Assembly (NCBI GenBank): GCA_963786445.1
Contig: CAWAZU010000005.1
Location: forward strand, 1 to 64,000
Source: JAFKFJ01 sp963786445
GTDB taxonomy: Bacteria > Pseudomonadota > Alphaproteobacteria > Acetobacterales > Acetobacteraceae
Length of the DNA: 64,000 nt
Direction: 5' to 3'
Shown here piece after piece: positions 48,299 to 59,528 of this stretch. How positions within the stretch are numbered: the first letter of the stretch is position 1; the number at the start of each line of letters is the position of its first letter. The translations under genes were made by a program, and so were the position numbers. Under the pieces are notes generated by a model that made no database searches, was not told where the DNA came from, and saw only the letters and a program-made list of their open reading frames with translations.

Positions 48299-48490
48299 GG
48301 CTCCAGTGCGCGCGCCTAACGAACGACCGCTATGGGGCGAAATTTACTGGCAGGGCGAAGTCGGGGAATGGTCACTTTTCGTCTGATGTGTCTGAAACCT
48401 GCCATTCCTCTCCCGGCCAGATAGGGCCACTGGACGAACGTCCGGTTTTTGGCCTCGCCGCTCCAGAACGGACCGTCGCAAATCCACCCG

Positions 48491-49894
48491 TCAGGACGGG
48501 GAGAGGGCGGCCGCGATGCGCGCCAGCACTTCCTCCCGCCCCAGCGCCGCCACCGTGGCGTCGATCGGGGGGCTGGTGGTGCTGCCGGTCAGCGCGGCGC
48601 GCAGGGGCTGTGCCACCTGGCCGAGTTTCTTTCCGTGTGCCTCGGCGAAGGCGCGCAGCGCCGCATCGACCGCGGGCGCGGAAAAATCCGTCGCCGCCAG
48701 CGCGTCCGCCAACTCGCGCAGCATCAGCCGCGCCTCCGGCGTCAGCAGCGCCGCCGCCTTCGGCTCCATCGGCAGCGGCAGTGGATGCGCCAGGAACGCC
48801 GCGGAATCGGCAAGCTCCGCCAGCGTCTTTGCCCGCTCCTTCAGCGCCGGCATCAGCGTGCGGATGCGGTGCATCGCATCCGTGCCCAGCGCCAGCTCCG
48901 TCCGGTGCGCGAGCCGGGACAACACGTCCTGCGTCAGCCGCGCATCGTCGGCGGCGCGCAGCCAGACGCCGTTGAGGTGCGTCAGCTTGGCATAGTCCAT
49001 CCGCGCCGCCGCCCGCCCGACGCCGTCCAGGTCGAACAGCCGGATCGCCTCCGCGCGCGAAAGAATCTCCGCGTCACCGTGCGCCCAGCCGAGCCGCAGC
49101 AGATAGTTGCAGACCGCCTCGGGCAGAAACCCCTGCTCGCGGAATTCCAGCACGCTGACCGCGCCGTGCCGCTTCGACAGTTTCGCGCCGTCGGCGCCGT
49201 GGATCAGCGGGATGTGCGCGAATGCCGGCGGCGCCCAGCCCATCGCGCGATACACCTGCAACTGGCGGAACGTGTTGGTCAGGTGGTCGTCGCCGCGGAT
49301 CACGTGCGTGATCGCCATGTCGTGGTCGTCCACCACGACCGCGTGCAGATAGGTCGGCGTGAAGTCGCCGCGCAGGATGATCATGTCGTCGAGTTCGCCG
49401 TTGGCGACACGCACTTCGCCCTGCACGAGGTCATGCACCACGGTCTCGCCGTCGCGCGGCGCGCGCAGGCGGATGGCGGGCGCGACGCCCGGCGGCGCCT
49501 CGGCCGGGTCGCGGTCGCGCCAGCGCCCGTCATAGCGCGGCGGGCGGCCCTCGCGCAGCGCGCGCTCGCGCATCTCGCGCAGCTCGTCGGGCGTACACCA
49601 GCAGCGATACGCCTGCCCGGCCGCGAGCATCTGCAACGCCACCTCGGCGTGCCGCGCCTGCCGCGTCGATTGGAACACCGGCGGCTGGTCGGGCGCGAGG
49701 CCGAGCCAGGCCAGCCCGTCGAGGATCACCTGCGTCGCCTCGGCGGTGCTGCGCTCGCGGTCGGTGTCCTCGATGCGGAGCAGGAACTCGCCGCCGTGGT
49801 GGCGGGCGAACAGCTCGTTGAACAGCGCGGTGCGGGCGCCGCCGATATGCAGCATGCCGGTCGGGCTGGGGGCGAAGCGGGTGCGGACGGTCAT
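48491..49894 (-). CDS. gltX: Glutamyl-tRNA synthetase
   Basis: 467 residues from the ATG at 49894. Class I signatures: FAPSPTGMLHIGGARTALFN (HIGH variant), and GADGAKLSKRHGAVSV (KMSKS variant). Charges tRNA-Glu, and probably tRNA-Gln if GatCAB is present as in most alphaproteobacteria. Intact. Divergent from comEC with 61 bases between starts. Confidence 0.97.
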   Translation of the reverse strand: MTVRTRFAPSPTGMLHIGGARTALFNELFARHHGGEFLLRIEDTDRERSTAEATQVILDGLAWLGLAPDQPPVFQSTRQARHAEVALQMLAAGQAYRCWCTPDELREMRERALREGRPPRYDGRWRDRDPAEAPPGVAPAIRLRAPRDGETVVHDLVQGEVRVANGELDDMIILRGDFTPTYLHAVVVDDHDMAITHVIRGDDHLTNTFRQLQVYRAMGWAPPAFAHIPLIHGADGAKLSKRHGAVSVLEFREQGFLPEAVCNYLLRLGWAHGDAEILSRAEAIRLFDLDGVGRAAARMDYAKLTHLNGVWLRAADDARLTQDVLSRLAHRTELALGTDAMHRIRTLMPALKERAKTLAELADSAAFLAHPLPLPMEPKAAALLTPEARLMLRELADALAATDFSAPAVDAALRAFAEAHGKKLGQVAQPLRAALTGSTTSPPIDATVAALGREEVLARIAAALSPS

Positions 49895-49955
49895 GCGCGC
49901 GCCTGTAGCACGCGCGGCGATGGCGTGTTGAGCCACGCCGGCGTAATGGTGCCGC

Positions 49956-52052
49956 ATGTCGGGCGGCCTGGCGTTTTTTTCGTTCGCGCGGCCGGCGTGG
50001 CGTGACGCCGTTGCCGCGGCGCTGCTCGACTGGGTGGCGGCCGAGCGCGGCCGGTTCGCGCTGTGGCTGCCGGTGTTCATGGTCGCCGGCAATGCGGCGT
50101 ATTTCGCGCTGCTCGCCGAGCCGCCGGCGCGGGCCGGGCCGTTTTCCCTCCTTGCCGCGCTGGCGCTGCTGGCGGCGGGCTGGCGGTGGCAGGGGCCGCG
50201 CGCGGTCGCGCTCTGCACCGTTGCCGCGGCGCTCGGCTTCGCCGCGGCGCAGTTCGCGGCGCGCCAGGCTCCCCCGCTGATGCACGTGCCGCGGCGCGGC
50301 ACGCTGGTGATCGGCCAGGCCCGCGCGGTCGAGCCGCTGCCCGAGGGCATGCGCGTCACCATCGACACGCCGCGCTTCGACGACGGTGCGCCGGAGGCCA
50401 GGCGCGTGCGCATCCGGCTGCGCGCCGAAGACCCGGCGCTGCCGCAGGCCGGCGACGTGCTGCGGCTGCGCGCCCGCCTGATGCCGCCGCAGCCGCCGGC
50501 CTTTCCGGGCGGCTGGGACTTGCAGCGCGACGCCTACTTCGCCGGCCTCGGCGCCTACGGCTATGCGCTGACGCGCGTGGCGGTGGTGGCGCACGCGCCG
50601 CCGGGCGGGATCGGCGGGCGGCTGCAGGCGCTGCGCGAGACCATCGCCGCGCGCATCGCCGCCGTGCTGCCGGACGACCGGGGCGCGATCTGCGCCACCC
50701 TGCTCACCGGCAGCACCGCCGCGATCCCGGAGGCCGACCGGGCGGCGTTCCGCGATTCCGGGCTGGCGCATCTGCTGGCGATCGCCGGGCTGCATATCGG
50801 CATCGTCATGGGGCTGGCCTTCGGCGCCGTACGCATGGCGCTGGCGGCGTGGGAGCGGGCGGCGCTGCACTGGCCGACCAAGCCGATCGCGGCGGTGGCG
50901 GCGCTGACGGCGGGCGGGTTCTACATGCTGCTGACCGGCGCCCATGTGCCGATCATCCGCAGTTTCGCGATGGCCTGCCTGGTGACGCTCGGCGTGGTGC
51001 TCGGCCGGCGGGCGGTGTCGCTGCGCGGGCTGGCGCTGGCGATGGCCGCGCTGCTGCTGATCGCGCCGGCGCAGGCGATGGGCGTCAGCTTCCAGATGAG
51101 CTTTTCCGCGGTGCTGGCGCTGATCGCCGGCTACGAGGCGCTGCGGCCGGCGCTGGCCCGGCTGCGCGTGCGCGGCCGGTGGCTGCACCACCTGGCGGCG
51201 CTGGCGCTGACCAGCTTTCTGGCCGGCACCGCCTCGGCGCCGTTCGCGGCGTATCATTTCGGGCAGGTGCAGCTCTACAACGTGCTCGCCAACGTCGCGG
51301 CGGTGCCGCTGACGGCGCTGTGGATCATGCCGGCGGGGCTGATCGCGCTGGCGCTGATGCCGCTGCACCTGGAGGCGCTGGCGCTGCTGCCGATGGGGTG
51401 GGGGGTCGCGGCGGTGCTGTGGATCGCCCGCACGGTCGCCGCCCTGCCGGCAGCGGTGTTCGCGGTGCCGCACGCGCCCGCCTGGGGGCTGGCGGTGCTG
51501 GCGCTGGGGATGGCGTGGCTCGGGCTGTGGCGGACGCGGGTGCGGCTGGCGGGCGTGCCGGTGATCCTGCTCGGCCTGGCCGCGCCGGCGTTCGTCCGCC
51601 CGCCCGACCTGCTGCTGGCGGCCGACGGGCGGCTCGCCGGGGTGCATGCCAACGGGGCGATGTATGTGCAGGAGCGGTCAGGCTCCTCCGGCTTCACGCT
51701 GGATGCCTGGCGCCGCATGTGGGCCGCCGGGTCGCCGCGCGCGCTGCCGGACCGGCCGGAGGGCGGGCTGGCCTGCACCGACGCCGCCTGCACGCTGCGC
51801 CGTCGTCCGGGCGGGCCGGTCGCGATGCTCGTGCTGGCGGACCCGCCGGCGGACGCCTGTTCGGCCGACCTGCTGGCGAGCCTGGAGCCGATCCGGCTCG
51901 CCTGCCCGCCGCCGGGGCCGGTGCGGATCGACCGTTTTGGTCTTTGGCGCAACGGCGCCTATGCGGTCTGGCTGGAGTCGGACGGCGTGCGCGTGCTGTC
52001 CGACCGGGCGGCGCGCGGCGCGCGGCCCTGGGTGGCGCCGCCGGGTCAGTAG
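49956..52052 (+). CDS. comEC: ComEC/Rec2 family DNA-uptake membrane protein
   Basis: 698 residues. N-terminal DUF4131-type region with an OB-like part (GTLVIGQARAVEPLPEGMRV), then the competence domain with many helices: CATLLTGSTAAIPEADRAAF, DSGLAHLLAIAGLHIGIVMG, MGVSFQMSFSAVLALIAGYEAL and LYNVLANVAAVPLTALWIMP. The C-terminal metallo-beta-lactamase domain of ComEC is absent, only a ~130-residue soluble remnant follows, as in other alphaproteobacterial members. Ends overlap with lexA by 7 bp, tail to tail. Confidence 0.93.
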   Translation: MSGGLAFFSFARPAWRDAVAAALLDWVAAERGRFALWLPVFMVAGNAAYFALLAEPPARAGPFSLLAALALLAAGWRWQGPRAVALCTVAAALGFAAAQFAARQAPPLMHVPRRGTLVIGQARAVEPLPEGMRVTIDTPRFDDGAPEARRVRIRLRAEDPALPQAGDVLRLRARLMPPQPPAFPGGWDLQRDAYFAGLGAYGYALTRVAVVAHAPPGGIGGRLQALRETIAARIAAVLPDDRGAICATLLTGSTAAIPEADRAAFRDSGLAHLLAIAGLHIGIVMGLAFGAVRMALAAWERAALHWPTKPIAAVAALTAGGFYMLLTGAHVPIIRSFAMACLVTLGVVLGRRAVSLRGLALAMAALLLIAPAQAMGVSFQMSFSAVLALIAGYEALRPALARLRVRGRWLHHLAALALTSFLAGTASAPFAAYHFGQVQLYNVLANVAAVPLTALWIMPAGLIALALMPLHLEALALLPMGWGVAAVLWIARTVAALPAAVFAVPHAPAWGLAVLALGMAWLGLWRTRVRLAGVPVILLGLAAPAFVRPPDLLLAADGRLAGVHANGAMYVQERSGSSGFTLDAWRRMWAAGSPRALPDRPEGGLACTDAACTLRRRPGGPVAMLVLADPPADACSADLLASLEPIRLACPPPGPVRIDRFGLWRNGAYAVWLESDGVRVLSDRAARGARPWVAPPGQ

Positions 52053-52763
52053 CGGCGCAGCAGCGCCACCAGCCGTCCCTGCACCTTCACCCGGTCGGGG
52101 GGCAGGATGCGCGCCTCGTAGCTGCGGTTGGCCGGCTCCAGCGCGATCGAGTTGCCGCGGCGGCGCAGGCGCTTCAGCGTGACCTCGCTGTCATCGACCA
52201 GCGCCACCACGATCTGCCCGTTCTCGGCGGTCTCGCCGCGGCGGATGACGACCGTGTCGCCGTCGAGGATGCCGGCATCGACCATCGAATTGCCGGCGAC
52301 TTCCAGCGCGTAGTGCTCGCCGGCGCCCAGCAGCGCCATCGGCACCTCGACCTGCGTGCCGTTGTCGCGCAGCGCCTCGATCGGCAGGCCGGCGGCGATG
52401 CGGCCATAGAGCGGCAACTGCACCGCCCCGGCCTCGTTGGCGGCGCGCACCCCGGGCAGGCGCGTGCTGAAATCGCCGCGGATGACGTTGGGCGCGAAGC
52501 CGGCAGGCTCGGCCGCGACCGCGCCCGCCGGCGGCGCGGGCCGACAGGTCCTCGGGCAGCCGCACCACTTCCAGCGCGCGGGCGCGGTGGTGGTGGCGGC
52601 GCAAGAAACCGCGCTCCTCCAGCGCCGAGATCAGCCGGTGGATGCCGGATTTCGAGCGCAGCTGCAGCGCCTCCTTCATTTCCTCGAAGGAGGGCGAGAA
52701 GCCGGTGGATTTCAGGTGGTGGTCGATGAAGGTCAGCAGCTCGTGCTGCTTGCGGGTCAGCAT
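52046..52763 (-). CDS. lexA: LexA repressor (one apparent frameshift)
   Basis: About 238 residues from the ATG at 52763. Winged helix MLTRKQHELLTFIDHHLK, FSPSFEEMKEALQLRSKSG; after one extra base near 52,530 come NVIRGDFSTRLPG, the Ala-type cleavage region, the catalytic serine in LEVAGNSMVDAGILDGDTV and the lysine in EVTLKRL. Represses SOS genes; self-cleaves with RecA*. A GTTC-N7-GTTC box lies 64 bases upstream, giving autoregulation. Confidence 0.93.
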
Positions 52764-52826
52764 GCGGACGCCTCCGGGCAGCAAGGGGTGGGCAGCAGGT
52801 GCGAACAAAGCGGCAACGGACGCCGT

Positions 52827-52841
52827 GTTCTAGGTTGGTTC
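52827..52841 (-). promoter_or_regulatory. LexA (SOS) box, alphaproteobacterial type
   Basis: GTTCTAGGTTGGTTC, a perfect match to GTTC-N7-GTTC, the LexA operator established in Rhodobacter, Caulobacter and other alphaproteobacteria. It lies between lexA and the MetE-like gene, so lexA has its own SOS-regulated promoter separate from the upstream genes. Confidence 0.85.
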
Positions 52842-52852
52842 CCCTCGCGCCG

Positions 52853-54046
52853 TCAAGCGTTTCGTTGGCGGCTCCCTGCCGGCCCGAACAGCCGCTCCGA
52901 GGCGAGGCGCGCGCCCTCGCTCAGCGCCTTCAGCTTGGCCCAGACGACGTCCTCGGTCACCCGGCCCATCCCGGCCGAGGTGTCGAAGCCGCAGTCCACC
53001 CCGGCCATCACCCGGCGCGGATCACCGACCGCCTGCGCGACCTGCTCAAGACGCTCCGCCACAAGCTCCGGGTGCTCGACGAAATTGGTCAGCGGGTCGA
53101 TCACGCCGGCGACGATGACCTGGTCGGCCGCGAGCGGTATCTGCTTCAGGCAGCGGATTTCGTGGGCGTGGCGCGGATTGGCGAACGGCAGCACCAGCGC
53201 GCCGACCCGCGCCTCGCGCAGGATCGGCAGAATCTCGGGCAGGGGCACGTCGCAATCGTGCGGCGCCTCGTAGTTGCCCCAGCAGACATGCATGCGCACG
53301 CGCTCGCGCGGAATGCGTTCGAGCGCGTCGTTGATCGCCGCCACGATCTTCTCGGCGAAGCCCAGGAAGTCGTGCAACGGCCGATCCTGGAACGAGACAT
53401 GCCGTTCCAGCGCCAGATCGGGGCAATCGAGCTGGAGCAGGAATCCCTCGCCCACGATCGCTTCGTACTCGACGCGCAGCGCCCGCGTCAGGGCGGCGAT
53501 ATAGGCGTCTTCGGTGTCGTAATAGTCATTGCGCATCGCCGCGGCGACGATCCCCGGCGAAGGCGCGGTCAGGAACGCCTCGGCGAAGCCGTCCTGCCGT
53601 TCGGACAGCACCTGGCGGAATTCGCGGCATTCGGCATGCACCAGCGAGGCATCGGTGTAGCGGATATCGCCGACCGCTTTCGGCGGCGCGAAATTGCCGA
53701 CCGCCTGCTTGCCGGCGAGATGCGCCTCGAACGCACGCTTGAACGCCGGGTAGCGTTCGACATCGCCGCGCGGCGAGCGCCGCCAACTGCCGCCGAAGCC
53801 GCTCATGCGATGGCGGACGTGCAGGAAGAACCCTTCGCGCTGCTGCTCGCCGTCATTGCCGACGTCGATGCCCGCGGCGAGTTGCCACGGAACCACCCAG
53901 CGCAGCGCCGCGGCGACCGCGGCGGCAAGCGCCGGGGCGTCCACCGCCTCGCCCTGTTCGCGCCGCACGTAGAGCGCGTGCAACGCCGCCGGCCGCGGCA
54001 GGCTGCCGGTGTGGGTCGTCAGGATGCGCGCCTGGGAGCTCTGCAT
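52853..54046 (-). CDS. Cobalamin-independent methionine synthase-like protein (MetE C-terminal family)
   Basis: 397 residues, comparable to the C-terminal catalytic half of MetE (Meth_synt_2). ILTTHTGSLPRP at the start, zinc-ligand motifs MHVCWGNYEAPHDCD and AGVDCGFDTSAGMGRV. Lacks the N-terminal half of MetE; members of this shorter family act in archaeal methionine synthesis or coenzyme-M-type/thiol methyl transfers. Located with a VOC enzyme and GST, suggesting thiol or xenobiotic metabolism (inference). Confidence 0.85.
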   Translation of the reverse strand: MQSSQARILTTHTGSLPRPAALHALYVRREQGEAVDAPALAAAVAAALRWVVPWQLAAGIDVGNDGEQQREGFFLHVRHRMSGFGGSWRRSPRGDVERYPAFKRAFEAHLAGKQAVGNFAPPKAVGDIRYTDASLVHAECREFRQVLSERQDGFAEAFLTAPSPGIVAAAMRNDYYDTEDAYIAALTRALRVEYEAIVGEGFLLQLDCPDLALERHVSFQDRPLHDFLGFAEKIVAAINDALERIPRERVRMHVCWGNYEAPHDCDVPLPEILPILREARVGALVLPFANPRHAHEIRCLKQIPLAADQVIVAGVIDPLTNFVEHPELVAERLEQVAQAVGDPRRVMAGVDCGFDTSAGMGRVTEDVVWAKLKALSEGARLASERLFGPAGSRQRNA

Positions 54047-54069
54047 GTTCGGCGACCCGATGCGATCGG

Positions 54070-54556
54070 CTAGGCGTGCTGCTTGTCCGCCTGCCACTGC
54101 GTCAGGATCTGTCCGGCGTTGTTGCGCTTCGGGTCCATCGCCTCGTCGTGGTCCGGCTCCTTGGCGGTCAGCTCGATCACGTAGCCGTTGGGGTCGCGGA
54201 AGTAGATCGAGTGGATGAAGCCGTGATCGGAGACGCCGCGCACGTCGCGGCCTTCCGCGCTTGCCCTTGTCAAGAAACCGCTTGAGCACGTCGCCATCGA
54301 CTTCGAGCGCGATGTGCAGGTCGAAGTCGTGCTGCTCCTTGAACTCGAACGGCCGGTCCGGCGCCTCGAAGAAGGCGAGATAGGAGCCGTCGTCGAGGCG
54401 GTAGAACGTGTGCAGGACGTCGGTGAAGCGGCCGGTCTTGGTGGCGTTGATGCGCAGCGCGCCGGCGAGCGGCAGCCCGAGAAACCCCTCGTAGAACTTC
54501 CGGGTCTCCTCCGAATCGCGGCAGCGATAGGCGTTGTGGTGAAGTCCCTTGATCAC
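54070..54556 (-). CDS. VOC/glyoxalase-fold dioxygenase-like protein (one apparent frameshift)
   Basis: About 161 residues. GLHHNAYRCRDSEETRKFYEGFLGLPL is the first VOC beta-alpha-beta module with its metal histidine; after one extra base near 54,265 comes GFIHSIYFRDPNGYVIELTA, the second module with His and Glu. Metal-dependent lyase/dioxygenase superfamily; substrate unknown. Between the GST and MetE-like genes in the same direction. Confidence 0.85.
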
Positions 54557-54609
54557 GGACGTGCTCCTCTCGTTGTCGCTCCGGTGCCGGGCAGCCGCCG
54601 CGCGGCGCG

Positions 54610-55284
54610 TCAGGCGACCGCGACGAACTCCTGGCCTTTCAGCGATGCGGCGAAGCCGCGGACCACCTCATAGACCTTGTCGAAGCTCGGACGCGCCTTC
54701 ATCGTCGCCAGCCAGCGCGCGATATTCGGGTAGGAAGCGAAGTCGCAGCCCACCAGTTCGCCGGCCTGCATGATGGCCACCGCGAAATAGTCGGCGATGG
54801 TGATCTCGTCGCCGCAGACGTATTTGTGCGCACCGATGATGTGGTCGTTCAGCACGGGCAGCCAGCCCTGCGTCTTCTCCTTGCCCCAGTCGATGGTCGC
54901 GCGGTGAGCCTCGTCGGACGGCCGCTTGTGGGTCGGGAAAACCTGCGGGTAGATCAGCCCGTAGCCGTAGTCGCGATACAGGTTGGAATTGAACCAGTCC
55001 ATGACCTCGTTGACGCGGGCGCGCCTGCGCAATTCCTTCGGGTAGGCCGGCAGATCGAATTTTTCCGCCAGATACTTCAGGATCGCGGAGCTCTCGGTCA
55101 GGATGAAGCCGTCATCGTCGAGCGTCGGCACCATCTTGTTCGGATTGATCGAGATGTACGGCTCGCGCATGTGCTCGCCGGTGAACAGGTCCACGACCTG
55201 CAGATCGACCGGAAGCTTGTTGTCGGCGATGAACAGCGCCACCGCGCGACTGGTGGTCGATGCGGGATGCATGTAGAGCTTCAC
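54610..55284 (-). CDS. Glutathione S-transferase
   Basis: 224 residues from a GTG at 55284 behind GGGAGGG. Thioredoxin-like N-terminus KLYMHPASTTSRAVALFI, the gamma-Glu-binding NPNKMVPTLDDDGFILTESSAI loop (Pro and Glu-Ser), and a helical C-terminal domain with DEITIADYFAVAIMQ. Theta-type class. With the VOC protein next door it may detoxify electrophiles. Confidence 0.92.
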   Translation of the reverse strand: MKLYMHPASTTSRAVALFIADNKLPVDLQVVDLFTGEHMREPYISINPNKMVPTLDDDGFILTESSAILKYLAEKFDLPAYPKELRRRARVNEVMDWFNSNLYRDYGYGLIYPQVFPTHKRPSDEAHRATIDWGKEKTQGWLPVLNDHIIGAHKYVCGDEITIADYFAVAIMQAGELVGCDFASYPNIARWLATMKARPSFDKVYEVVRGFAASLKGQEFVAVA

Positions 55285-55397
55285 TTCGTTTCCCTCCCGG
55301 ATGCGGCATGGACGGCGACAGGCTGCGCCGTTCGCTGGATGCCTATACCACGATGTCGCGGGGGAACCAATCGGCCACGGCCCCCCGCGGGACGGCA

Positions 55398-56598
55398 TCA
55401 GATGCCGAGCGTGGCCAGCCGGACGATCTCAACGGTGTCCCCGACCGCCGCCGCGGGCGCGTGCGGCGCGCGCAGGATCAGCGCATCGGCCTCGGCGAAC
55501 AGCCGCAGCAGCGCCGAATCCTGCCGCGCGAACGCGGTGGCGACCGGCCTGCCGTCCTCGCCCGGCGCAAGCCGCGCGCGCAGATGGTCGGCGCGGCGGT
55601 CGTTCTCCGGCAAGGCGGCGCCGAGCCGCGCCGTCTCGGTCGGCAGCGCCGCGTCCGGCAGGCCCGCCGAGGCGGGCCAGCGCCGGGTGCAGAAACAGCA
55701 CCGCGCAGACCAGCGCGGAGACCGGGTTGCCGGGCAGGCCGAGCACCGGCGTGGCACCCATGCGGCCGAACATCAGCGGCTTGCCGGGCCGCATCGCGAT
55801 CTTCCAGAAATCCAGCGCCAGTCCGCGCCGCCCGAGCCCCTGCTGCACCAGGTCGTGCGCGCCCACGCTGGCGCCGCCGGTGGTCACCAGCAGGTCGGCG
55901 GGAACCGACGCCGCGGCGGCGATCGCGTCCACATCGTCGGGCGCGATCGGCAGCACCAGCGGCTCGGCGCCGGCGGCGCGCACGAAGGCGGCGAGCGCAT
56001 GCGCGTTGGAACTGACGATGCCGCCGGGCGGGATCGGCTCGCCGGGCAGCGCGATCTCGTCGCCGGTCGCCAGGATCGCCACGCGCGGCCGGCGATGCAC
56101 CGCGAGCCAGGGCAGGTTGCCCGAGGCCGCCAGCCCGACATCGCGCGCCGTCAGCCGCCGGCCGGCCGGGATCAGCACGTCGCCCGCGGCAAAATCCTGC
56201 CCGGCGCGGCGGACATGGCGGCCGGCGGCGACGCGCTCGCGCACGGTGACGATGCCATCGGCCTCGTCCGCGTCCTCCTGCAACAGCACCGCATCGGCGC
56301 CCGCCGGCATGATGCTGCCGGTGAACAGGCGCAGCGCCTCGCCCGCTTGCAGCGTGCCCGTCCACGGATGCCCGGCCGGCGCCGAGCCGGCGATGCGCAG
56401 CCGCGCGCCCTGCGCCCCGTCCTCGGCGCGCAGCGCAAAACCGTCCATCGCCGAGACGTCCTGCGGCGGCTGCGTCACCCGCGCGAGCAGCGGCGCGGCG
56501 GCGACGCGGCCCCACGCCTCGGCAAGATGCACGATCTCGGTCTCGGTCGGGCGCAGTCCGGCCAAAATGCGGGCGCGCGCCTCGGCGACTGAAATCAT
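55398..56598 (-). CDS. moeA: Molybdopterin molybdenumtransferase (one apparent frameshift)
   Basis: About 400 residues from the ATG at 56598. MoeA domains in order: QPPQDVSAMDGFALRAED, FTGSIMPAGADAVLLQEDA, VAILATGDEIALPGE, DLLVTTGGASVGAHDLV, RPGKPLMFGRMGATPVLGLPGNPVSA. One extra C near 55,665 changes frame before the C-terminal domain (LPDAALPTETARLGAALP). Inserts molybdate into molybdopterin; supplies the cofactor for MsrP and similar enzymes. Confidence 0.93.
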
Positions 56599-56600
56599 GC

Positions 56601-57074
56601 TCAGTCCTGCCGGAAATCGCCGGACTTGCCGCCCGACTTGGCCAGCACGCGCACCCCCTCGATGCGCATGCCGCGATCCACCGATTTGCACATGTCGTAC
56701 ACCGTCAGCGCCGCCACGCTCGCCGCGGTCAGCGCCTCCATCTCCACGCCGGTCCGCCCGGTGGTGCGCACGGTCGCCGTGATCGCCACCGCATCCTCGC
56801 CCTCCGGCGCCAGGTCGAGCGTCACCGCGGTCAGCGGCAGCGGATGGCAGAGCGGGATCAGCTCGGCGGTGCGCTTGGCCGCCATGATGCCGGCGAGCCG
56901 CGCCACGCCGAGCACGTCGCCCTTGCGCGCCGCGCCCTCGACGATCATGCGCAGCGTCGCGGGCTGCATCACCACGCGCGCGGCGGCGGTGGCAGCGCGC
57001 GCGGTCTCGGGCTTGCCGCCGACATCGACCATGACGGCGCGGCCGGCCGCGTCGAAATGCGTGAGCGCGCTCAT
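56601..57074 (-). CDS. moaC: Cyclic pyranopterin monophosphate synthase
   Basis: 157 residues, complete. MVDVGGKPETARAATAAARV, KGDVLGVARLAGIMAAKRTAELIPLCHPLPL and TGVEMEALTAASVAALTVYDMCKSVD are the conserved MoaC blocks with catalytic lysines. Converts the MoaA product to cPMP. ATGA overlap with trpC upstream and 2 bases to moeA. Confidence 0.96.
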   Translation of the reverse strand: MSALTHFDAAGRAVMVDVGGKPETARAATAAARVVMQPATLRMIVEGAARKGDVLGVARLAGIMAAKRTAELIPLCHPLPLTAVTLDLAPEGEDAVAITATVRTTGRTGVEMEALTAASVAALTVYDMCKSVDRGMRIEGVRVLAKSGGKSGDFRQD

Positions 57075-57896
57075 CCTTCGAGCAGCGCGCGGCAGGAAGC
57101 GGTCACGTCCGGCTGGCGCATCAGGCTACTCGCCGACCAGGAAGCAATGCACGCCCAGCGCCGCCAGCCGTTCCAGGTCGGCGTGGCTGCGCAGCCCGCT
57201 CTCGGCGATCAGGAAGCGGTCGGGCGGCACGCTCGGCGCCAGCTCGACGCTGATGCTCAGGTCGATCTGCAGCGTCTTCAGGTTGCGGTTGTTCATGCCG
57301 ATCAGTTTTGTCTGCAAGCCGAGCGCGCGCTGCAGCTCGCCCGCGTCATGCACCTCGACCAGCACGTCCATGTCGAGCGCGCGGGCGACGTTTTCCAGCT
57401 CGACGGCGCGCTGGTCGTCCAGCGCCGCCATGATGAGCAGGATGCAGTCGGCACCCATCGCGCGGCTCTCGTAGACCTGCCACGGGTCGAGGATGAAATC
57501 CTTGCGCAGCACCGGCAGCGTCGACGGCGGTTCGGGCGGCGCGCAGGTGCTCGGGGTGGCCCTGGAAATGCGGCGCCTCGGTCAGCACCGACAGGCACGT
57601 CGCCCCGCCGTCGCGATAGGCGCGCGCCAGCGCGGCGGGGTCGAAGTCGGGGCGGATCAGGCCGCCGGAGGGCGAGGCCTTCTTGATCTCGGCGATCAGC
57701 GCGAACCGGCCGGCGGCGGTGGTCTCCATCAGGGAGCGGCCGAAACCGCGCGGCGGGCCGGCGGCCTCGGCGCGGGCGCGCATCGCCTCCAGCGGCGTGA
57801 CGGCGCGGCGGCGCGCCACCTCGGCGCGCGTGTCGGCGCAGATGCTGGCGAGCGTGTCGAGGCCGGTCGGGGCGGAGCGGGCGGCAGACGAGGCGG

Positions 57897-57900
<4 letters not shown>
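57071..57900 (-). CDS. trpC: Indole-3-glycerol phosphate synthase (two apparent frameshifts)
   Basis: About 275 residues. FALIAEIKKASPSGGLIRPDFDPAALARAYRDGGA and VLTEAPHFQG lie in one frame; one extra base near 57,540 leads to LRKDFILDPWQVYESRAMGADCILLI, NNRNLKTLQIDL and AESGLRSHADL. A further extra T near 57,128 creates a premature TAG; without it the product ends ...LMRQPDVTA..CRALLEG and stops in the moaC start (ATGA). A TIM barrel of the tryptophan pathway. Confidence 0.92.
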
Positions 57901-58907
<1,007 letters not shown>

Positions 58908-58920
58908 GCGGCAAGCTCCG

Positions 58921-59528
58921 TCAGGCGGCCCGCGCCGCGGCGGGCGGCGCATTGGCGCCGCGCGCGAGAGCAAGGAAGTTGCGCAGCAGGTCGTGGCCGT
59001 GCTCGCTGGCGATGCTTTCCGGGTGGAACTGCACGCCGCGGATCGGCAGGGCGCGGTGGGCAGGCCCATGACGACCCCGTCCTCGGTCTCGGCGGTGACG
59101 ACGAGGTCGGGCGGCAGCGTGTCGCGGCGGACGATCAGGCTGTGGTAGCGGGTGGCGCGGAACGGGCTGGGCAGCCCGGCGAACAGGTCGGTGCCGTGAT
59201 GGCTGATGGCGCTGACCTTGCCGTGCATCGGCACCGGCGCGCGCACCACTTCGCCGCCGAACGCCTGCCCGACCGCCTGGTGGCCGAGGCAGACGCCGAG
59301 CAGCGGCAGGCGCGCCGCGGCGGCGGCCGTGATCAGGTCGAGGCAGATGCCGGCCTCGTTGGGCGTGCAGGGTCCGGGCGAGAGCACGATCGCCTCCGGC
59401 CGCAGCGCCAGCGCTTCGGCCACGTCCAGCCGGTCGTTGCGATAGACGTCGCAGCGCGCGCCCAGGTCGCCGAGGAAGTGAACGAGGTTGAACGTGAAGC
59501 TGTCGTAGTTGTCGATGAGCAGGATCAT
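58921..59528 (-). CDS. trpG: Anthranilate synthase glutaminase component (one apparent frameshift)
   Basis: About 202 residues. Class I glutaminase: MILLIDNYDSFTFNLVHFLG, VLSPGPCTPNEAGI, catalytic Cys in LLGVCLGHQAVGQAFGG and His/Glu in VQFHPESIASEHG. The frame break near 59,060 is one missing base in a C run, the only clear deletion among the core-gene frameshifts. Last gene upstream in trpGDC; trpE is not in the window. Confidence 0.93.
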
